From NCBI GenBank assembly GCA_032718475.1, contig JAUCBJ010004614.1, positions 1-64,000 of the forward strand: DNA of 64,000 nucleotides, in the 5' to 3' direction. This document shows, in pieces, positions 33,778 to 45,559 of this stretch. A program made the position numbers and the translations under genes. Within the stretch, counting starts at the first letter, position 1. Each line of letters starts with the position of its first letter. The notes under the pieces are model-generated. The model had not been told where the DNA came from. It saw only the letters and a program-made list of their open reading frames with translations, and ran no database searches. The DNA is from Nemertoderma westbladi. Taxonomy: Eukaryota > Xenacoelomorpha > Nemertodermatida > Nemertodermatidae.

Positions 33778-36700
33778 TTACGAGTCTTTCTCGAGGCAAA
33801 TCACCCATTCTTTGTACTAATAATTCAGCATTACGTTTTCTACACACATAACATTTCTTTAGTAAGCGACGTATTCGAGGCCTTGCTTGAACTATCCAAT
33901 AAGTTTCCCTCAACTTAGCTAGAGTATGATCTTCTCCTTTGTGTAGTATTTTCCAATGTACATCGTATATTAATGAGTTAATTATCCAAGAATCCTTAGG
34001 TATAATTATTGGTTCCTTATGATCAATAGGTATATCGGCATTTTTAATCCGCGAATCGATTTTCATAATTCCATTTACTAATTTGGGACACAAAGATTTC
34101 AGTTGAGAACTTCCAGAAATAAGTTTATCTTGTGCCAATGTTTCATATTCATTGCAATATTTCCTTCTTTGCTCAAAGCCAATAATTCCTCTGGCGCATG
34201 AATTAATTTCACTTACAGTTAAAGGAGAGAACTTAACCTTTTCACCTCGCATCATCTTAATCCGCCAATCAACTAGTCGACGTATCCATCCCAACTTCCT
34301 ACATGTATCTGTAAAACTATTGGAATGTGTGAGAAGTTTTTTAACAGATTCCATTCCATCATCGTCTGCAGCTATCCAATAACTAACTCCTTTCAAACTT
34401 CCTTTGTAACTAATTTCAGCATCCTTTGGTAAATTCAGATGCATTTCGTTTATAGGTGGGGTCCAAGTTTCCTCACAATCCTTTAAGAATGCCGGGACAT
34501 TCCACCACTTGTCTTCTGCTAATAAATGTTTCGCTGTTAAACAACGACTAAGGAAATCGGCTGGATTGTCTTTACCTGCACAATGATGCCACTGTTCAAC
34601 CTCACTTGTCCCCATAATTTCTTGAACTCGATTTGCTACGAACACCTGAAACCTATGTTCATTATTAGCTATATATTGAAGAGCCACCATTGAGTCACTC
34701 CAGTAATAATGACGAACTCCACATGGGTCTTCTACTAAAGGTAATTCCTTGATAATAATTCGTGCGTTTCTAATGGCAATAACAGCTGCTAGAAGTTCAA
34801 GACGGGGTATTGTAACTTTCTTCATTGGCGCTACTCTCGCCTTTGACACTATGAGTGCGGTTTCAACACATCCATTAAGTGGCTGTCTTCGTAAGTACGA
34901 TACTGCCCCATAACCTGCTTCTGATGCATCACAAAAATGGTGAATCGAGTATATATCATCGGTATCTCGTGTTTTGAAGAAAGGTCGTGGTATTTGTAAT
35001 TGTTCTAATCCAATAATATCATCCTTCCAGAGCAACCATTCTTTAATAATATCTTTGGGCAGCTTAGCATCCCATGTCAACTTAGCTTTCCACATCTCTC
35101 GTAATAGTAATTTTCCTTTCAGGATAAATGGTGTTAGAAATCCTATTGGGTCATAGACGGAACTCAAGAGGGATAAACTTCCTCTCTTTGTTAATCTGTA
35201 AGTCTCTTTATTAGTTGAGTATGTAAATACATCTTTACTTGGAATCCATTTCACTCCTAATGCTCTTGAAGATGAAATCAACATAGAAGAAACACCATCT
35301 AGATCAAAGTCTTTGGGGACATCTTGCAAGCCAATAACTTTTTCTTTGGGTAGGTTTGACAAAAACTCTACACTATTACTTATAAACTTTGTTACATTAA
35401 AACCTCGATTATCTAAGCACTTTATAATCCCCATAGCCACTCTCAGGGCCTTTTCCACCGTTGGTTGAGAATTGAGGCCATCATCAACATAAAAACCATA
35501 TAGAATTGCTCTTATCACTTCTATTGAGAAGTGTTCCCTTTGGTCCAATGCCGCTTGTTTTAATCCATAAGTGGCGACACATGGCGAATCCTTCTTTCCA
35601 AATGCATGAACCCTCATTTGCATAACTGTGAAGTCATCCAAATTTCCACTCTCTGGGAAATCCTCTATTGGCCCATCAAACCACAGGATGCGCATAGTAT
35701 CACTGTCCCTGTCTGTAGTCCTTAGCTGATGAAACATCTTCTTAATGTCACACATAAAGCAAATAGAATGACATCGAAATCGCATTAAACAACCAAAAAT
35801 ACTGTTGTAAATATTGGGACCCTGCATAAGCAACTTATTCAAACTCATTCCAGAATATTCGGCAGCCGCATCATTTACAATTCGAATTTCTCCTGGTTTA
35901 TTCGCATTTTCGACAAAGTGAGTAGGTAAATAATATGTTCGCGGTGACTCTATTAAATCATTTCCTGCTAGAATTCTGGCATGATCATTCTTCAAATACT
36001 CATGTAAGTTTTCAACATACATTTTTTCAATCTCAGGTCTTTTAGACAGGCGTTTCTTTAAACCTTTTAGTCTCTGTATAGCTAATGCTTTGTTGTTTTT
36101 TAAACATCTTTCTTTGTCTTTCCACAACATACCTATGGTATAGTGACCATTTTCGAATGTAATTGTATTTTTCAAAATTTCTAATGACTTAAGATCTTCC
36201 TTCGAATAACCGAGTTCGATGTTGTCTACATCCATCATGTTAACGTCCCAAAACTCCTTCATGTGATTATCCAAGATTTCATCTTTTCCTCTTTGCAAAT
36301 CCTTTAATTGTTGTATCAATTCAATCGGAATAGTTTTATGTATTTCCTCATGAACTAAATATGTGCAATATTGAGATAATCCTGGACTAGGATAAATTGG
36401 ACCTAGGGCTGTCCAGCCAAAAACTGTCTCGATGGCCACTGGATCTATATCATGTGGTCCTGGAACTTCATTCAGATGCCTATGTGCAGCTGGAGTTGTA
36501 ATACCAATTATTAAAGTTACAGCTGGGATATCAACATCTATAAATTCTGGAATATGTCTGAGATGCTGATACTTTTCTCGAGCCTCATCATTTAATTTAT
36601 ATTTCTCAAATTTGACATTGTCTTTAACTAATACATTATTTATTCTGGTCGAATAATCATATCCAGGCATAATAGCATCAACTATAAGACTAACTTGCCC

Positions 36701-37123
36701 AACTTTAGTACGCTGGTTATTAGATGTGATTGTAGTCAAACAAATTTCAGTTTTCTCAGTTTGCAATTTCAACTCCTTGACCACAATTGTATCTGAAAAT
36801 GTAAGACTTCCACCTGTATCAATTAATGCATATGTCGTTAATGATGCATCCCCTTGACCAACTCCTTTTATTCGAACTGGAACTATCTTCTGCAACAATC
36901 TTGTTTGCTGCACTTCTTGAAAGTTGGAAATAGCCTTCAGTGACGCCTGAATCATGTCCACTGATTTTTGAATTTCGATTTCCTCCCCCGCATTGGCTAT
37001 TTCCTCATTAGGTCTACCAATTTCGGCTGATTCATTACGGGCTGTAACATTTAGTTCACATAGCCTCTCAGCGTGAATTGATTCTGCAGAATCATATTTC
37101 ACTTTATAGTGTCTTGATGCCAT
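33635..37123 (-). CDS. BEL/Pao Pol: aspartic protease, RT, RNase H, integrase N-terminus
   Basis: 1,162-aa ORF. Protease (DUF1758-like) with ALIDTGGSLTF (DTG at 102-104). The Pao-type reverse transcriptase has RIVNDAAAEYSG (about 414-425), FMCDIKKMFHQ (Asp459) and FYVDDG (YVDD 545-548). RNase H begins at HFCDASEAGYGAVSY. The HHCC zinc region of integrase includes LHKGEDHT and CYVCRK, and GVDYWGP holds the first DDE residue. The 3' end runs out of frame before the integrase core. The 5' end overlaps the zinc-knuckle ORF by 25 bp in the -1 frame, a plausible gag-pol frameshift site. Family assignment rests on RT and protease motifs. Confidence 0.93.
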   Translation of the reverse strand: MASRHYKVKYDSAESIHAERLCELNVTARNESAEIGRPNEEIANAGEEIEIQKSVDMIQASLKAISNFQEVQQTRLLQKIVPVRIKGVGQGDASLTTYALIDTGGSLTFSDTIVVKELKLQTEKTEICLTTITSNNQRTKVGQVSLIVDAIMPGYDYSTRINNVLVKDNVKFEKYKLNDEAREKYQHLRHIPEFIDVDIPAVTLIIGITTPAAHRHLNEVPGPHDIDPVAIETVFGWTALGPIYPSPGLSQYCTYLVHEEIHKTIPIELIQQLKDLQRGKDEILDNHMKEFWDVNMMDVDNIELGYSKEDLKSLEILKNTITFENGHYTIGMLWKDKERCLKNNKALAIQRLKGLKKRLSKRPEIEKMYVENLHEYLKNDHARILAGNDLIESPRTYYLPTHFVENANKPGEIRIVNDAAAEYSGMSLNKLLMQGPNIYNSIFGCLMRFRCHSICFMCDIKKMFHQLRTTDRDSDTMRILWFDGPIEDFPESGNLDDFTVMQMRVHAFGKKDSPCVATYGLKQAALDQREHFSIEVIRAILYGFYVDDGLNSQPTVEKALRVAMGIIKCLDNRGFNVTKFISNSVEFLSNLPKEKVIGLQDVPKDFDLDGVSSMLISSSRALGVKWIPSKDVFTYSTNKETYRLTKRGSLSLLSSVYDPIGFLTPFILKGKLLLREMWKAKLTWDAKLPKDIIKEWLLWKDDIIGLEQLQIPRPFFKTRDTDDIYSIHHFCDASEAGYGAVSYLRRQPLNGCVETALIVSKARVAPMKKVTIPRLELLAAVIAIRNARIIIKELPLVEDPCGVRHYYWSDSMVALQYIANNEHRFQVFVANRVQEIMGTSEVEQWHHCAGKDNPADFLSRCLTAKHLLAEDKWWNVPAFLKDCEETWTPPINEMHLNLPKDAEISYKGSLKGVSYWIAADDDGMESVKKLLTHSNSFTDTCRKLGWIRRLVDWRIKMMRGEKVKFSPLTVSEINSCARGIIGFEQRRKYCNEYETLAQDKLISGSSQLKSLCPKLVNGIMKIDSRIKNADIPIDHKEPIIIPKDSWIINSLIYDVHWKILHKGEDHTLAKLRETYWIVQARPRIRRLLKKCYVCRKRNAELLVQRMGDLPRERLVIGGLPFETCGVDYWGPIYNVQTSKNNDEGLWSIVYLSFNKGSTFRYR

Positions 37124-37580
37124 ATTTGGGCCCCCGCAGCGCTAGCACTGCCAATCATGTTAGTAGTGTTAGTAGTCAGTTGTGTAGTTGGTGTCGATCT
37201 CACACTAAATGCATTACCACTACTAGTCACATGCCCCATTTGTCCTGTTTGTCCGGGGCTTGTCATGTTACGCACATACAACTTTGGATCATAACCATGC
37301 AATAATGTATGATGACTACCATTGCACACATCACACCATATATTCCATGGACATTGATACATAATATGGCCCTTATTAGTACACCTATGACACACACCTT
37401 CACTCATGAGATAATTACCTCTCTGTACAGTATCTAACTTAGCTAGGTTCATACATCGACCTACATGGTGCGTCCTTGCTGTTGGCAAATTTAACACTCT
37501 TTCACAATATATACAGTTTTTATCTCCTACTACACCTGGTGTTATCGCAGTTGTAACTGGTCTCGGTTGTATCTGCCTAC
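37099..37580 (-). CDS. BEL Gag C-terminus with zinc knuckles
   Basis: The frame is open from about 37580 and carries CIYC..HHVGRC, CHRCTNKGHIMYQC and CDVC..SHHTLLH, the Cys/His arrangement usual at the C-terminus of BEL/Pao Gag. Nucleic-acid binding of the element RNA is the known role. It is one base out of frame with the Gag core upstream, the shift falling at a T7 run (about 37613-37619). Confidence 0.85.
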
Positions 37581-37603
37581 CAATATTGTATATTGAATGT
37601 GAA

Positions 37604-39022
37604 TTAAGAAAAAAACTGAATTATTGTACTGTACATATTATTGTCTCCCCTACTGGGCCTATTGTTCCCTATTCGTGCTGGTAAAACAGACCTATCAAAG
37701 TCTGGCTGAGAATAGCCACCTCGGCCTGGTTGATAATAATTTGATCTAAAGGCAGCACCATTAGACCAATTTGTATATCTAGATTGCCTGTTTAAAGGCA
37801 TTGACATTTGTCTATTTTGATTGGGTTGTTGTTTAAAATTGCTTGCAGAACTTTTCATAGGCTTACCAGCTGGACCCCAAATTTCATGTTCTGCCTCTAC
37901 CCCAAATAATTCATTACACATGGAGTCACTATGCATTTCAATGAATGCTGATAATTGTACAAGGTCAGGGTCTTGTCCTTTCAGACGTTTAATATTCTCA
38001 GCATGTGGCCTCCATTTATTTTGTATAAAATCTGGAAAGGTCCATAGTGCATTTTGTACATTTGAGGACAATGTTAAATATTCCTGTGCTCCTATATACT
38101 GGAGACAATTTACCATAGACCGAATCATATCTGAGTATCTACGAACATCTTTACCAGATGCATTGTTTGGGAATTTGGGATGTTCCCTAATTTTCTGTTC
38201 ACATTTCCGCTGTATTAGAGCTGGATCCCCATAACGTCTAGATAAAAGTCCCCATGCTCTAACATAGCCATCTGGTGTCCCCCGTAATGGTTTCACTAAT
38301 GTATATGCTTCACCCTTTAAATGTTTTAATAACAGCTGTAATTTTTCATCCTCACTCCAATACCTTTTTTGAGCTACATTTTGGACAAATTCTATTTTAA
38401 AATTTATGAATTCAATAGGGTCTCCTGCAAATTTCTCATCATCAGAAGGTTGCCACACTGTCTGTCTATCATGAAGTCTTTCAAAATACTCCCTTGTTAA
38501 ACTATCAATTCCACCACCTCCAAAATAACGTTGATTTGGATTCTGGATCGAATTATCTTGTCCTGTGTTTGGGTATCTTCTTTCCCTGTTTGGGTGACCT
38601 CTTCTATCATCCCAATTACCACCATCTCCTCCATCAGGTGGTCCACTTCCTCCATCAGGAGGTCCACTTCCTCTACAAGAGCTACGTGAATTACCGTCAT
38701 TGAAATCATAATCTCCCCTATATTGTTCGGGATTTCCACCGTTCCTATTATCTCCTGCTGCTGAATTTCCTGATGGAATCATTCCCCCTTGGAATTCACT
38801 AAACCTTTCCACTGGTGCCTTTTCTGGTGCTCGATATGGTCCAGTATGGCAAGCAAAACCCTCTCCTTTATCTTCATATTGCAGAAAATAAGAAGGGGGT
38901 GGTCTCTGAGGAATGTCATTGCTATCCACTGGTGCATAGATCCATTCTGGCTTATCTGGATGTAACATTTCTTTAAACTTTGCCCCATCTTGCGACTTAT
39001 ATTGATCCATTTCAATCTTCAA
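37604..39022 (-). CDS. BEL Gag core (DUF1759-like)
   Basis: 472-codon frame. The N-terminal part is Pro/Gly/Asn-rich (GPPDGGSGPPDGG). The core starts at KFAGDPIEFINFKIEF and continues through DEKLQLLLKHLKGEAYTLVK and ARRYGD-like LLSRRYGDP, the conserved capsid-like region of Pao Gag. No ATG at the opening; it probably continues the upstream coiled-coil frame after a one-base shift at about 39050. Confidence 0.85.
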   Translation of the reverse strand: MKIEMDQYKSQDGAKFKEMLHPDKPEWIYAPVDSNDIPQRPPPSYFLQYEDKGEGFACHTGPYRAPEKAPVERFSEFQGGMIPSGNSAAGDNRNGGNPEQYRGDYDFNDGNSRSSCRGSGPPDGGSGPPDGGDGGNWDDRRGHPNRERRYPNTGQDNSIQNPNQRYFGGGGIDSLTREYFERLHDRQTVWQPSDDEKFAGDPIEFINFKIEFVQNVAQKRYWSEDEKLQLLLKHLKGEAYTLVKPLRGTPDGYVRAWGLLSRRYGDPALIQRKCEQKIREHPKFPNNASGKDVRRYSDMIRSMVNCLQYIGAQEYLTLSSNVQNALWTFPDFIQNKWRPHAENIKRLKGQDPDLVQLSAFIEMHSDSMCNELFGVEAEHEIWGPAGKPMKSSASNFKQQPNQNRQMSMPLNRQSRYTNWSNGAAFRSNYYQPGRGGYSQPDFDRSVLPARIGNNRPSRGDNNMYSTIIQFFS

Positions 39023-39032
39023 AGGATTTCTA

Positions 39033-40671
39033 TTATAAAGGAGATATGGAGTGTGGATTCGCCTCTGGTTGATTAATCCGAGCTAATGGATCATCTTTCC
39101 AAATTTCCCGTTCATGGTCTTGCATCATTTTTGTATCCGTAAGAGCTGTTTGTTGTATGGATTCGGCTAATAACTCTGTTCGTTGAACAAGCACATCATC
39201 CTCATCATGTAACGCATAATTACATGCCTCTAAATAATTTTCCTCGTATCGTAAATGACCATACTTATCATTAGGTATTTGCTTAGGAATAGCTCTGTCT
39301 ACCATTGGTTCTTGTGTATCACCACCTGCCACTATTTGGCGAATTGACCTGAGTGGTTGTGCCTGCTGCTCATCCTTCTCTAAAGGCAAATGATCCATGT
39401 TAAATTTAGCAGGTTTATCATTTATTGTGATAGTGTTAGCCTGTGGAATTGGCTCCACATTTAATCTACTTCTTGTAAAGTGATCAAACTTGTTACTTAG
39501 TTCAAAATATTTTTCATCATTTACTGCTTGTATTTTTAAAAAATCATTTTGTACCCTTTGCATTTCCTTTGTAATACTACCTACTATATCTTCAACATGT
39601 TCTAAAGCATTAACTGTATGACTCTTTTGTAGATTTGTTAAAATAGGTTCTCTATTGAAAGAGTTAATATCCATATTGGGATCAAAATGGACATGCAATC
39701 TCGGTTGTAAATGTGGGGTTGTAGTAGTGACAGGCATCAAAGGCGTTGATGCAGAAGATATGCCTACATTTAGATCTTCAAAACTGTCATTAAAGTGATA
39801 ATCATCAAAAAATGTCATCAAACTGCTATTTGAATTTTGTAAGCTACTGGCTTGTTTGTGTACACTGAGAGGCTCTGGATCTCTCTTTTTATTAAAATGT
39901 ACATTTAATACATCTGAGCCCCTTTGGGATGTTGAAATTTTTGTAGCAACATTAGAACCTGCCACACATTGAACCAATCCTACATCACTGCTCAGCCTAG
40001 CTGAGGTGCTAATCCCTTGAGTAGTTAGACCTATATCTTGCAAAAAATTTGTATCTAAATTTACCATTTCAGAACAAATGGGTCCACTAATACTAACTGC
40101 TGGTTCTAATGAATAACCTACATTAACTACCTTTGGTTCATCATCTGTATATGCTCTGCCTACATTTCTTAATACTGTAATATCAGGAGGCTGTGATTCA
40201 TTGAATAACTCCGGTACATTGATACTACTAATTGCATCTGACACCAGATTATCAATACTGGTATCGAAATCATCGGCTTCTTGATCCAATTCAGCTGTAG
40301 TTGTACTGATTACCTCTCCATGGGTATTTTCATAATATCTTACCCATTGCGCCTCCTCAAAGTTAAGATTATCGGCTGATATTAATCTATTGACAGTTTC
40401 TTCATGCAATATTCTCCTACTCTCCTCCGCACTGAGCTCAGCTTCCTTCTCTTTATTTAAACGCTCTTGTTCCGTTTCTATTTGAGTCAGAGTCCGCTCT
40501 TTCTCAATTCTTTGTTCAACTAATGTCTTCTCCAGTGCAGCTTGTTCACTTTCATATCTAATCTTCTCTAACTGTTGCTGATTTTCTTCTTCAATTCTCT
40601 CTAAGTCCAAACGTTTCTCATTGCAAATTCGTTCCTGCTCTAAACTATTTCTGCGCTTTGTATTTTCAGCT
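39033..40671 (-). CDS. BEL Gag N-terminal region, coiled coil
   Basis: The frame is open from 40671 and spans 525 codons from the first non-ATG start at 40610. Residues 1-70 are a dense Glu/Gln/Arg coiled coil (ERIEEENQQQLEKIRYESEQ), then a long Ser/Thr/Asn-rich, low-complexity stretch. N-terminal coiled coils of this kind precede DUF1759 in BEL Gag. The function of the middle part is unknown. It is one base out of frame with both neighbours. Confidence 0.7.
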
Positions 40672-41283
40672 TCACGTTTTTTGCTCCGTTTCTGATATCA
40701 AAAGCTTTTCCTGCTGTTGTAAATCAACTTTCAATAACTCTTTCTGAAAATTGATGGCACTACTGCTTGCTCTCCTACCTGCTTCTAAAGCCGCTGCTTT
40801 CTTTGCTATTTCTAAGTCACTCTTAATTATCTCCCCTTGAAGTTTAGCGTTGACTTGAGCAGCTACACGTTCTTTACGGGCCTTCACTCTTAACTCAATA
40901 ATTCGCTCCATAGTACAGCTGGCCGAACTTCGTGCTGAAGACCTCGACCGTTTACTACTATGAGATTTACTGCTACCTAAACTACTTGCTACTGATTCAT
41001 TACATACAGAAATATCTTCTTCAAAATTAACATTCTGAACATAATTGGAGCACTTTTCTTGAAGGTCAATTCCTTCCTTTGGTACATCAGGTTCAACTAG
41101 AAATTCTTGTGCTAAAATGGTCTCCCCCAATCCTAGCACATTCTTATTTACTACATCACCTACACTATTATTTATTCCACACTTTTTCTTTAATCTATTC
41201 CATGAATTATTAAGTGCATCCTTTTCCTTAGTTTGTGCTGTCACATACTTAGAATCATCTACTCCTGCTAAATGTACTAGTTC
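40672..41283 (-). CDS. BEL Gag N-terminal region, Ser-rich segment and helix
   Basis: In frame with the ORF at 41284-41667 after a single TAG stop. Contains a Ser/Arg run (SSKSHSSKRSRSSARSSAS) followed by a basic helix (ELRVKARKERVAAQVNAKLQ). It ends at an A6 run where the frame shifts by one into the coiled-coil frame. Confidence 0.65.
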   Translation of the reverse strand, partial: ELVHLAGVDDSKYVTAQTKEKDALNNSWNRLKKKCGINNSVGDVVNKNVLGLGETILAQEFLVEPDVPKEGIDLQEKCSNYVQNVNFEEDISVCNESVASSLGSSKSHSSKRSRSSARSSASCTMERIIELRVKARKERVAAQVNAKLQGEIIKSDLEIAKKAAALEAGRRASSSAINFQKELLKVDLQQQEKLLISETEQKT

Positions 41284-41667
41284 CTAAAAATTAATATGAT
41301 ATGTCTGTAAAGAATGGTCTGTTCTATTTATTATATCTCGTACTTCCTCCAATCTGGTATTATCACTAATTCTAGCCGACAACTTGTCTATAACAGATTG
41401 GATATGCGTTCGTGAAGTCGTGATAGATCGTTTGAGCTGCTTTACCCGATCCTGACTCCCCAGGTTGGCCAAACCTCGAGAGCTAGAACGAACATTTTCA
41501 GCAACTCTCCGACCATCAAGCGACCCACTATAGCAAGTTCCAGATCGTGTCATATGCTTGTCTCGGCATGTTGCACTTGCCTCTGCACCTGCAGGTTGCG
41601 AGGTTTGTACAACATTAACTACTGTACTGGTACTGTCAACATTACTTTCTAAATCTTTCTGTTCCAT
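41284..41667 (-). CDS. BEL Gag N-terminus
   Basis: 127 aa from an ATG at 41667, ending in TAG (41284-41286). No recognised domain; the second half (KQLKRSITTSRTHIQSVIDK) is helical, like the start of BEL Gag proteins. The frame continues beyond the stop for 200 codons, so either readthrough occurs or this is a single nonsense mutation. Confidence 0.65.
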   Translation of the reverse strand: MEQKDLESNVDSTSTVVNVVQTSQPAGAEASATCRDKHMTRSGTCYSGSLDGRRVAENVRSSSRGLANLGSQDRVKQLKRSITTSRTHIQSVIDKLSARISDNTRLEEVRDIINRTDHSLQTYHINF

Positions 41668-42769
41668 TTTATATCCCTTTGTTATTACAAATTTTATTTA
41701 TTTATAAATTTTTATTCTTTCTTACTTCTAATTATATATCAGTCTTATATCAACTTTCGATTCCTATCACTCCCTATCTGCCTATTTCAAACAAATATCG
41801 TGCTGTAGAGATAAGTCCTTTATATAATTCCTTTCTCCTTTCTGGCTGTCTGGTAAACCTACAGTAATATATACCTACCGCTATAACGGCAATTTCTTTC
41901 CTATAATTTATTTAGGCCTAGGCCTATATCTGTATATAATTAATTTCTTGATTTCTTGAGTAGGTAGACCTACCAACTAAAGAGAAACAGGTAGACAGGT
42001 ATTCGTCAACAATGTTCATGTACAAGTTTCCTTCATATATAGTATCGACGGTATATATAAAGGCCTACTAAAGGTATCACTGTATCATAATTATAATAAA
42101 TATTCCGGTCTTTTCAAATTTTATCTGTCAGTCTTTCTGTATTTACTTAGGTAATAGACGTGTATCTGCCTATCAACAATCCAGTCAAATAAGTTTAGCA
42201 ATACCGGTATTAAATTCTGCCTTTTACAGTATTACATAAGAAGAAAATCTGCCATTATAATATATATCATATCATATCATATTCATAAGACAATCAACAT
42301 TAAATAATAATATTATTCAAATTTCATAAATTACTCAAAATTAGGCCTAATTACCGGTATCCAAATTCAAACAAAATTAAGCCTACACAAACTGAAAGGC
42401 AGAAAAGGTAATCATCAGTACTGAACCGGTATATAATGTACGTATATATATATATATATCCAACACACAACCTTAGGGCCACTTATGGATGTAAGTAGGT
42501 GGCCTTATGGTTCTATTCAATATCCAACAGTGGCCCTATGGTCGGAAAGGTGGCCCTATGGTTTAATCGTGCCATGGGGCCACAGTGGCCCTATGGTATG
42601 AAGTAGTTGTAAGGCGTTATAAGGTCCTTTGGACATTAGGTGTTGCATCTTTAGGTCCTATGAGTGGTGGTTATTAACCCCTGCGCTGTTAGTTTCTTTC
42701 ATAATACAGTAGTTTTATATATATTTAAAGCTGATTATCTTCAAAAATTCAGTAAGCCTTCTTTCTATT
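41668..42769. other. BEL leader, gag-proximal part
   Basis: No ORF. Three GTGGCCCTATGG words (about 42530, 42550, 42584) and related CCACTTATGG / GGCCTTATGG variants cluster at 42475-42600. The same word recurs near 50624-50635 (complement), 51014 and 51231 beyond the minisatellite, so both flanks belong to one leader. Confidence 0.6.
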
Positions 42770-44958
42770 AAGTGAGCGTTCTATTCAGGGATTGTTCTAT
42801 TCAGTGAACGTTCTATTTACAGTGAGTATTCTATTCAGTGAGCGTTCTATTCAGTGAGTGTTATATTCTGTGAACGTTCAATTCAGTGAGCGTTCTATTC
42901 AGTGCACGTTCAATTCAGTGAGCGTTCTATTCAGTGAACGTTCTATTCAGGGAGTGTTCTATTCAGTAAGCGTTCTATTCAGTGAACTTCCTATTCAGCG
43001 AGTGTTCTATTCAGGGAGTGTTCTATTCAGTAAGCGTTCTATTCAGTCAACTTCCTATTCAGTGAGTGTTCAATTATGCGAACGTTCTATTCAGTGAGCG
43101 TTCTATTCAGTGAGTGTACTATTCAGTGAGTGTTCTATTCAGTGAGCATTCAATTCAGTTTGCGTTCTATTCAGTGCACGTTCAATTCAGTGAGCGTTCT
43201 ATTCAGTGAACGTTCTATTCAGGGAGTGTTCTATTCAGTAAGCGTTCTATTCAGTAAACTTCCTATTCTGCGAGTGTTCTACTCAGTAAGCGTTCTATTC
43301 CGTGAACGTTATATTCAGTGAATGTTCTATTCAGTATGCGTTCTATTCAGTGAACTTCCTATTCAGCGAGTGTTCTATTCAGTAAGCGTTCTATTAAGTG
43401 AGCTTTCTATTCAGCGATCGTTCTATTCAGTGAACGTTCTATAGAGTGAGTATTCTATTCTGTGAACGTTCTATTAAGTGAGCGTTCTATTCAGCGATCG
43501 TTCTATTCAGTGAACGTTCTATTTAGTGAGTATTCTATTCAGTGAGCGTTCTATTCAGTGAGTGTTATATTCTGTGAACGTTCAATTCAGTGAGCGTTCT
43601 ATTCAGTGCACGTTCAATTCAGTGAGCGTTCTATTCAGTGAACGTTATATTCAGGGATTGTTCTATTCAGTACGCGTTCTATTCAGTGAACTTCCTATTC
43701 AGCGAGTGTTCTATTCAGTAAGCGTTCTATTCAGTGAAGTACCTATTCAGTGAGTGTTCAATTAAATGAACGTTCTATTCAGAGAACGTTCTATTCATTG
43801 AGTATTCTATTCAGTGAGCGTTCTATTCAGTGAGTGTTATATTCTGTGAACGTTCAATTCAGTGAGCGTTCTATTCAGTGCACGTTCAATTCAGTGAGCG
43901 TTCTATTCAGTGAACGTTCTATTCAGGGATTGTTCTATTCAGTAAGCGTTCTATTCAGTGAACGCTCTATTCAGTTAGTGTTCTATTCAGTGGACATTCT
44001 ATTCAGTGAGTGTTCTATTCAGTAAGCGTTCTATTAATTTAACGTTCTATTTAGTGAGTGTTCTATTCAGTAAGCGTTCTATTCAGTGATCGTTCTATTC
44101 AGTGAGTGTTATATTCTGTGAAAGTTCAATTCAGTGAGCGTTCTATTCAGTTAGCGTTCTATTCAGTGAACGTTCAATTCAGTGAGCGTTCTATTCAGTT
44201 AACGTTCTATTCAGTGAGTGTTCTATTCAGTAAGCGTTCTATTCATTGAACGTTCTATTCAGTGAGTGTTCTATTCAGTAAGCGTTCTATTCAGTGAGCG
44301 TTCTATTCAGTGAGTGTTATATTCTGTGAACGTTCAATTCAGTGAGCATTATATTCATTGAACGTTCTATTCAGTGAGTGTTATATTCTGTGAACGTTCA
44401 ATTCAGTGAGCGTTCTATTCAGCGCACGTTCAATTCAGTGAGCATTCTATTCAGTGAACGTTCTATTCAGTGAGTGTTCTATTCAGTGAACGTTCTATTC
44501 AGTGAGTGTTCTATTCACTAAGCGTTCTATTCAGTGAACTTTCTATTCAGTGAGTGTTCTATTCAGTAAGCGTTCTATTCCGTGAACGTTATATTCAGTA
44601 AGTGTTCTATTCAGTAAGCGTTCTATTTAGTGAATGTTCTATTCAGTGAGCATTATATTCAGTGAGTGTTCAATTAAGTGAGCGTTCTATTTATTGAACG
44701 TTCTATTCAGTGAGTTTTCTATTCAGTGAGCGTTTTATTTAGTGCATGTTCTATTCAGTAAGCGTTCTATTTAGTGAACGTTCTATTCAGTGAGTGTTCT
44801 ATTCAGTAAGCTTATTCAGTTAACGTTATTTTCAGTTAGTATTCTATTCAGTAAGCGTTCTATTCAGGGAACGTTCTAGTCAGCGAGTGTTCTATTCAGT
44901 AAGTGTTCTATTCAGTAAGTGTTCTATTCATTGAACGTTCTATTCAATGAGCGTTCTA
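42770..44958. repeat. 16-bp minisatellite in BEL leader, left part
   Basis: Consensus GTTCTATTCAGTGAGC, about 135 units, with variants in the last four bases (AACG, AGTG, AGCG). Larger blocks repeat at 272 bp (43562 against 43834) and 704 bp (42858 against 43562), i.e. 17 and 44 units. Plus-strand ORFs such as FSERSIQ repeats arise because three units make 16 codons. Confidence 0.96.
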
Positions 44959-45559
44959 TTAACCCTTCCCCGGTAACGTGGGGTAAAATAATACCCCAAG
45001 GGGATTAATTTTGATATTTTTCGACAATCTCTCATATTATGTATGTCCAGCTTCATAGTATCTTCCAAAAAACTTGTAATCTAACGATTGTGTGGGTCAA
45101 ACCCATAAAATTTTGTTTATGAAAAATGTTATGGGCCTTTCTGCCTTTAATTTGAAAACAACTTAGTTAGGTAAGATGGGGTATAAAAATACCCCATAAC
45201 GTTATGGTGCTGGTTTAGTAGTACTTTGTGACTCATTTTGGTGTCATTTGAACCACAATGGTCGATTTAGTTGTACTAGACTGCTAGACAGCTAGAGGCA
45301 TGTTTTAACTTTGACTTTTAAGACCAAATTATCAGTATTTTGAAGCTACTGTATTCTGGTATTGTGTATGGCCTGTATTTCACAAGCCAAGACTTCGGCC
45401 TAATCGCGATATGCGATAGATTCTGAGATTGCTAAGTATAATATGTGAATAATTCTTATTGTAGGCTTTCTTAGTGGTGTTCTGTCCTTTTGGGTCTCAT
45501 TATGGGTTCATTGTAACTGCAATAATGTATAATTTAGTTGGGACAATAATCACATTTAA

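Noticed and set aside
42858-44025. Plus-strand ORFs of FSERSIQ-type repeats
   Set aside because: Products of the 16-bp minisatellite; the strand is opposite to the BEL genes and no independent evidence exists.
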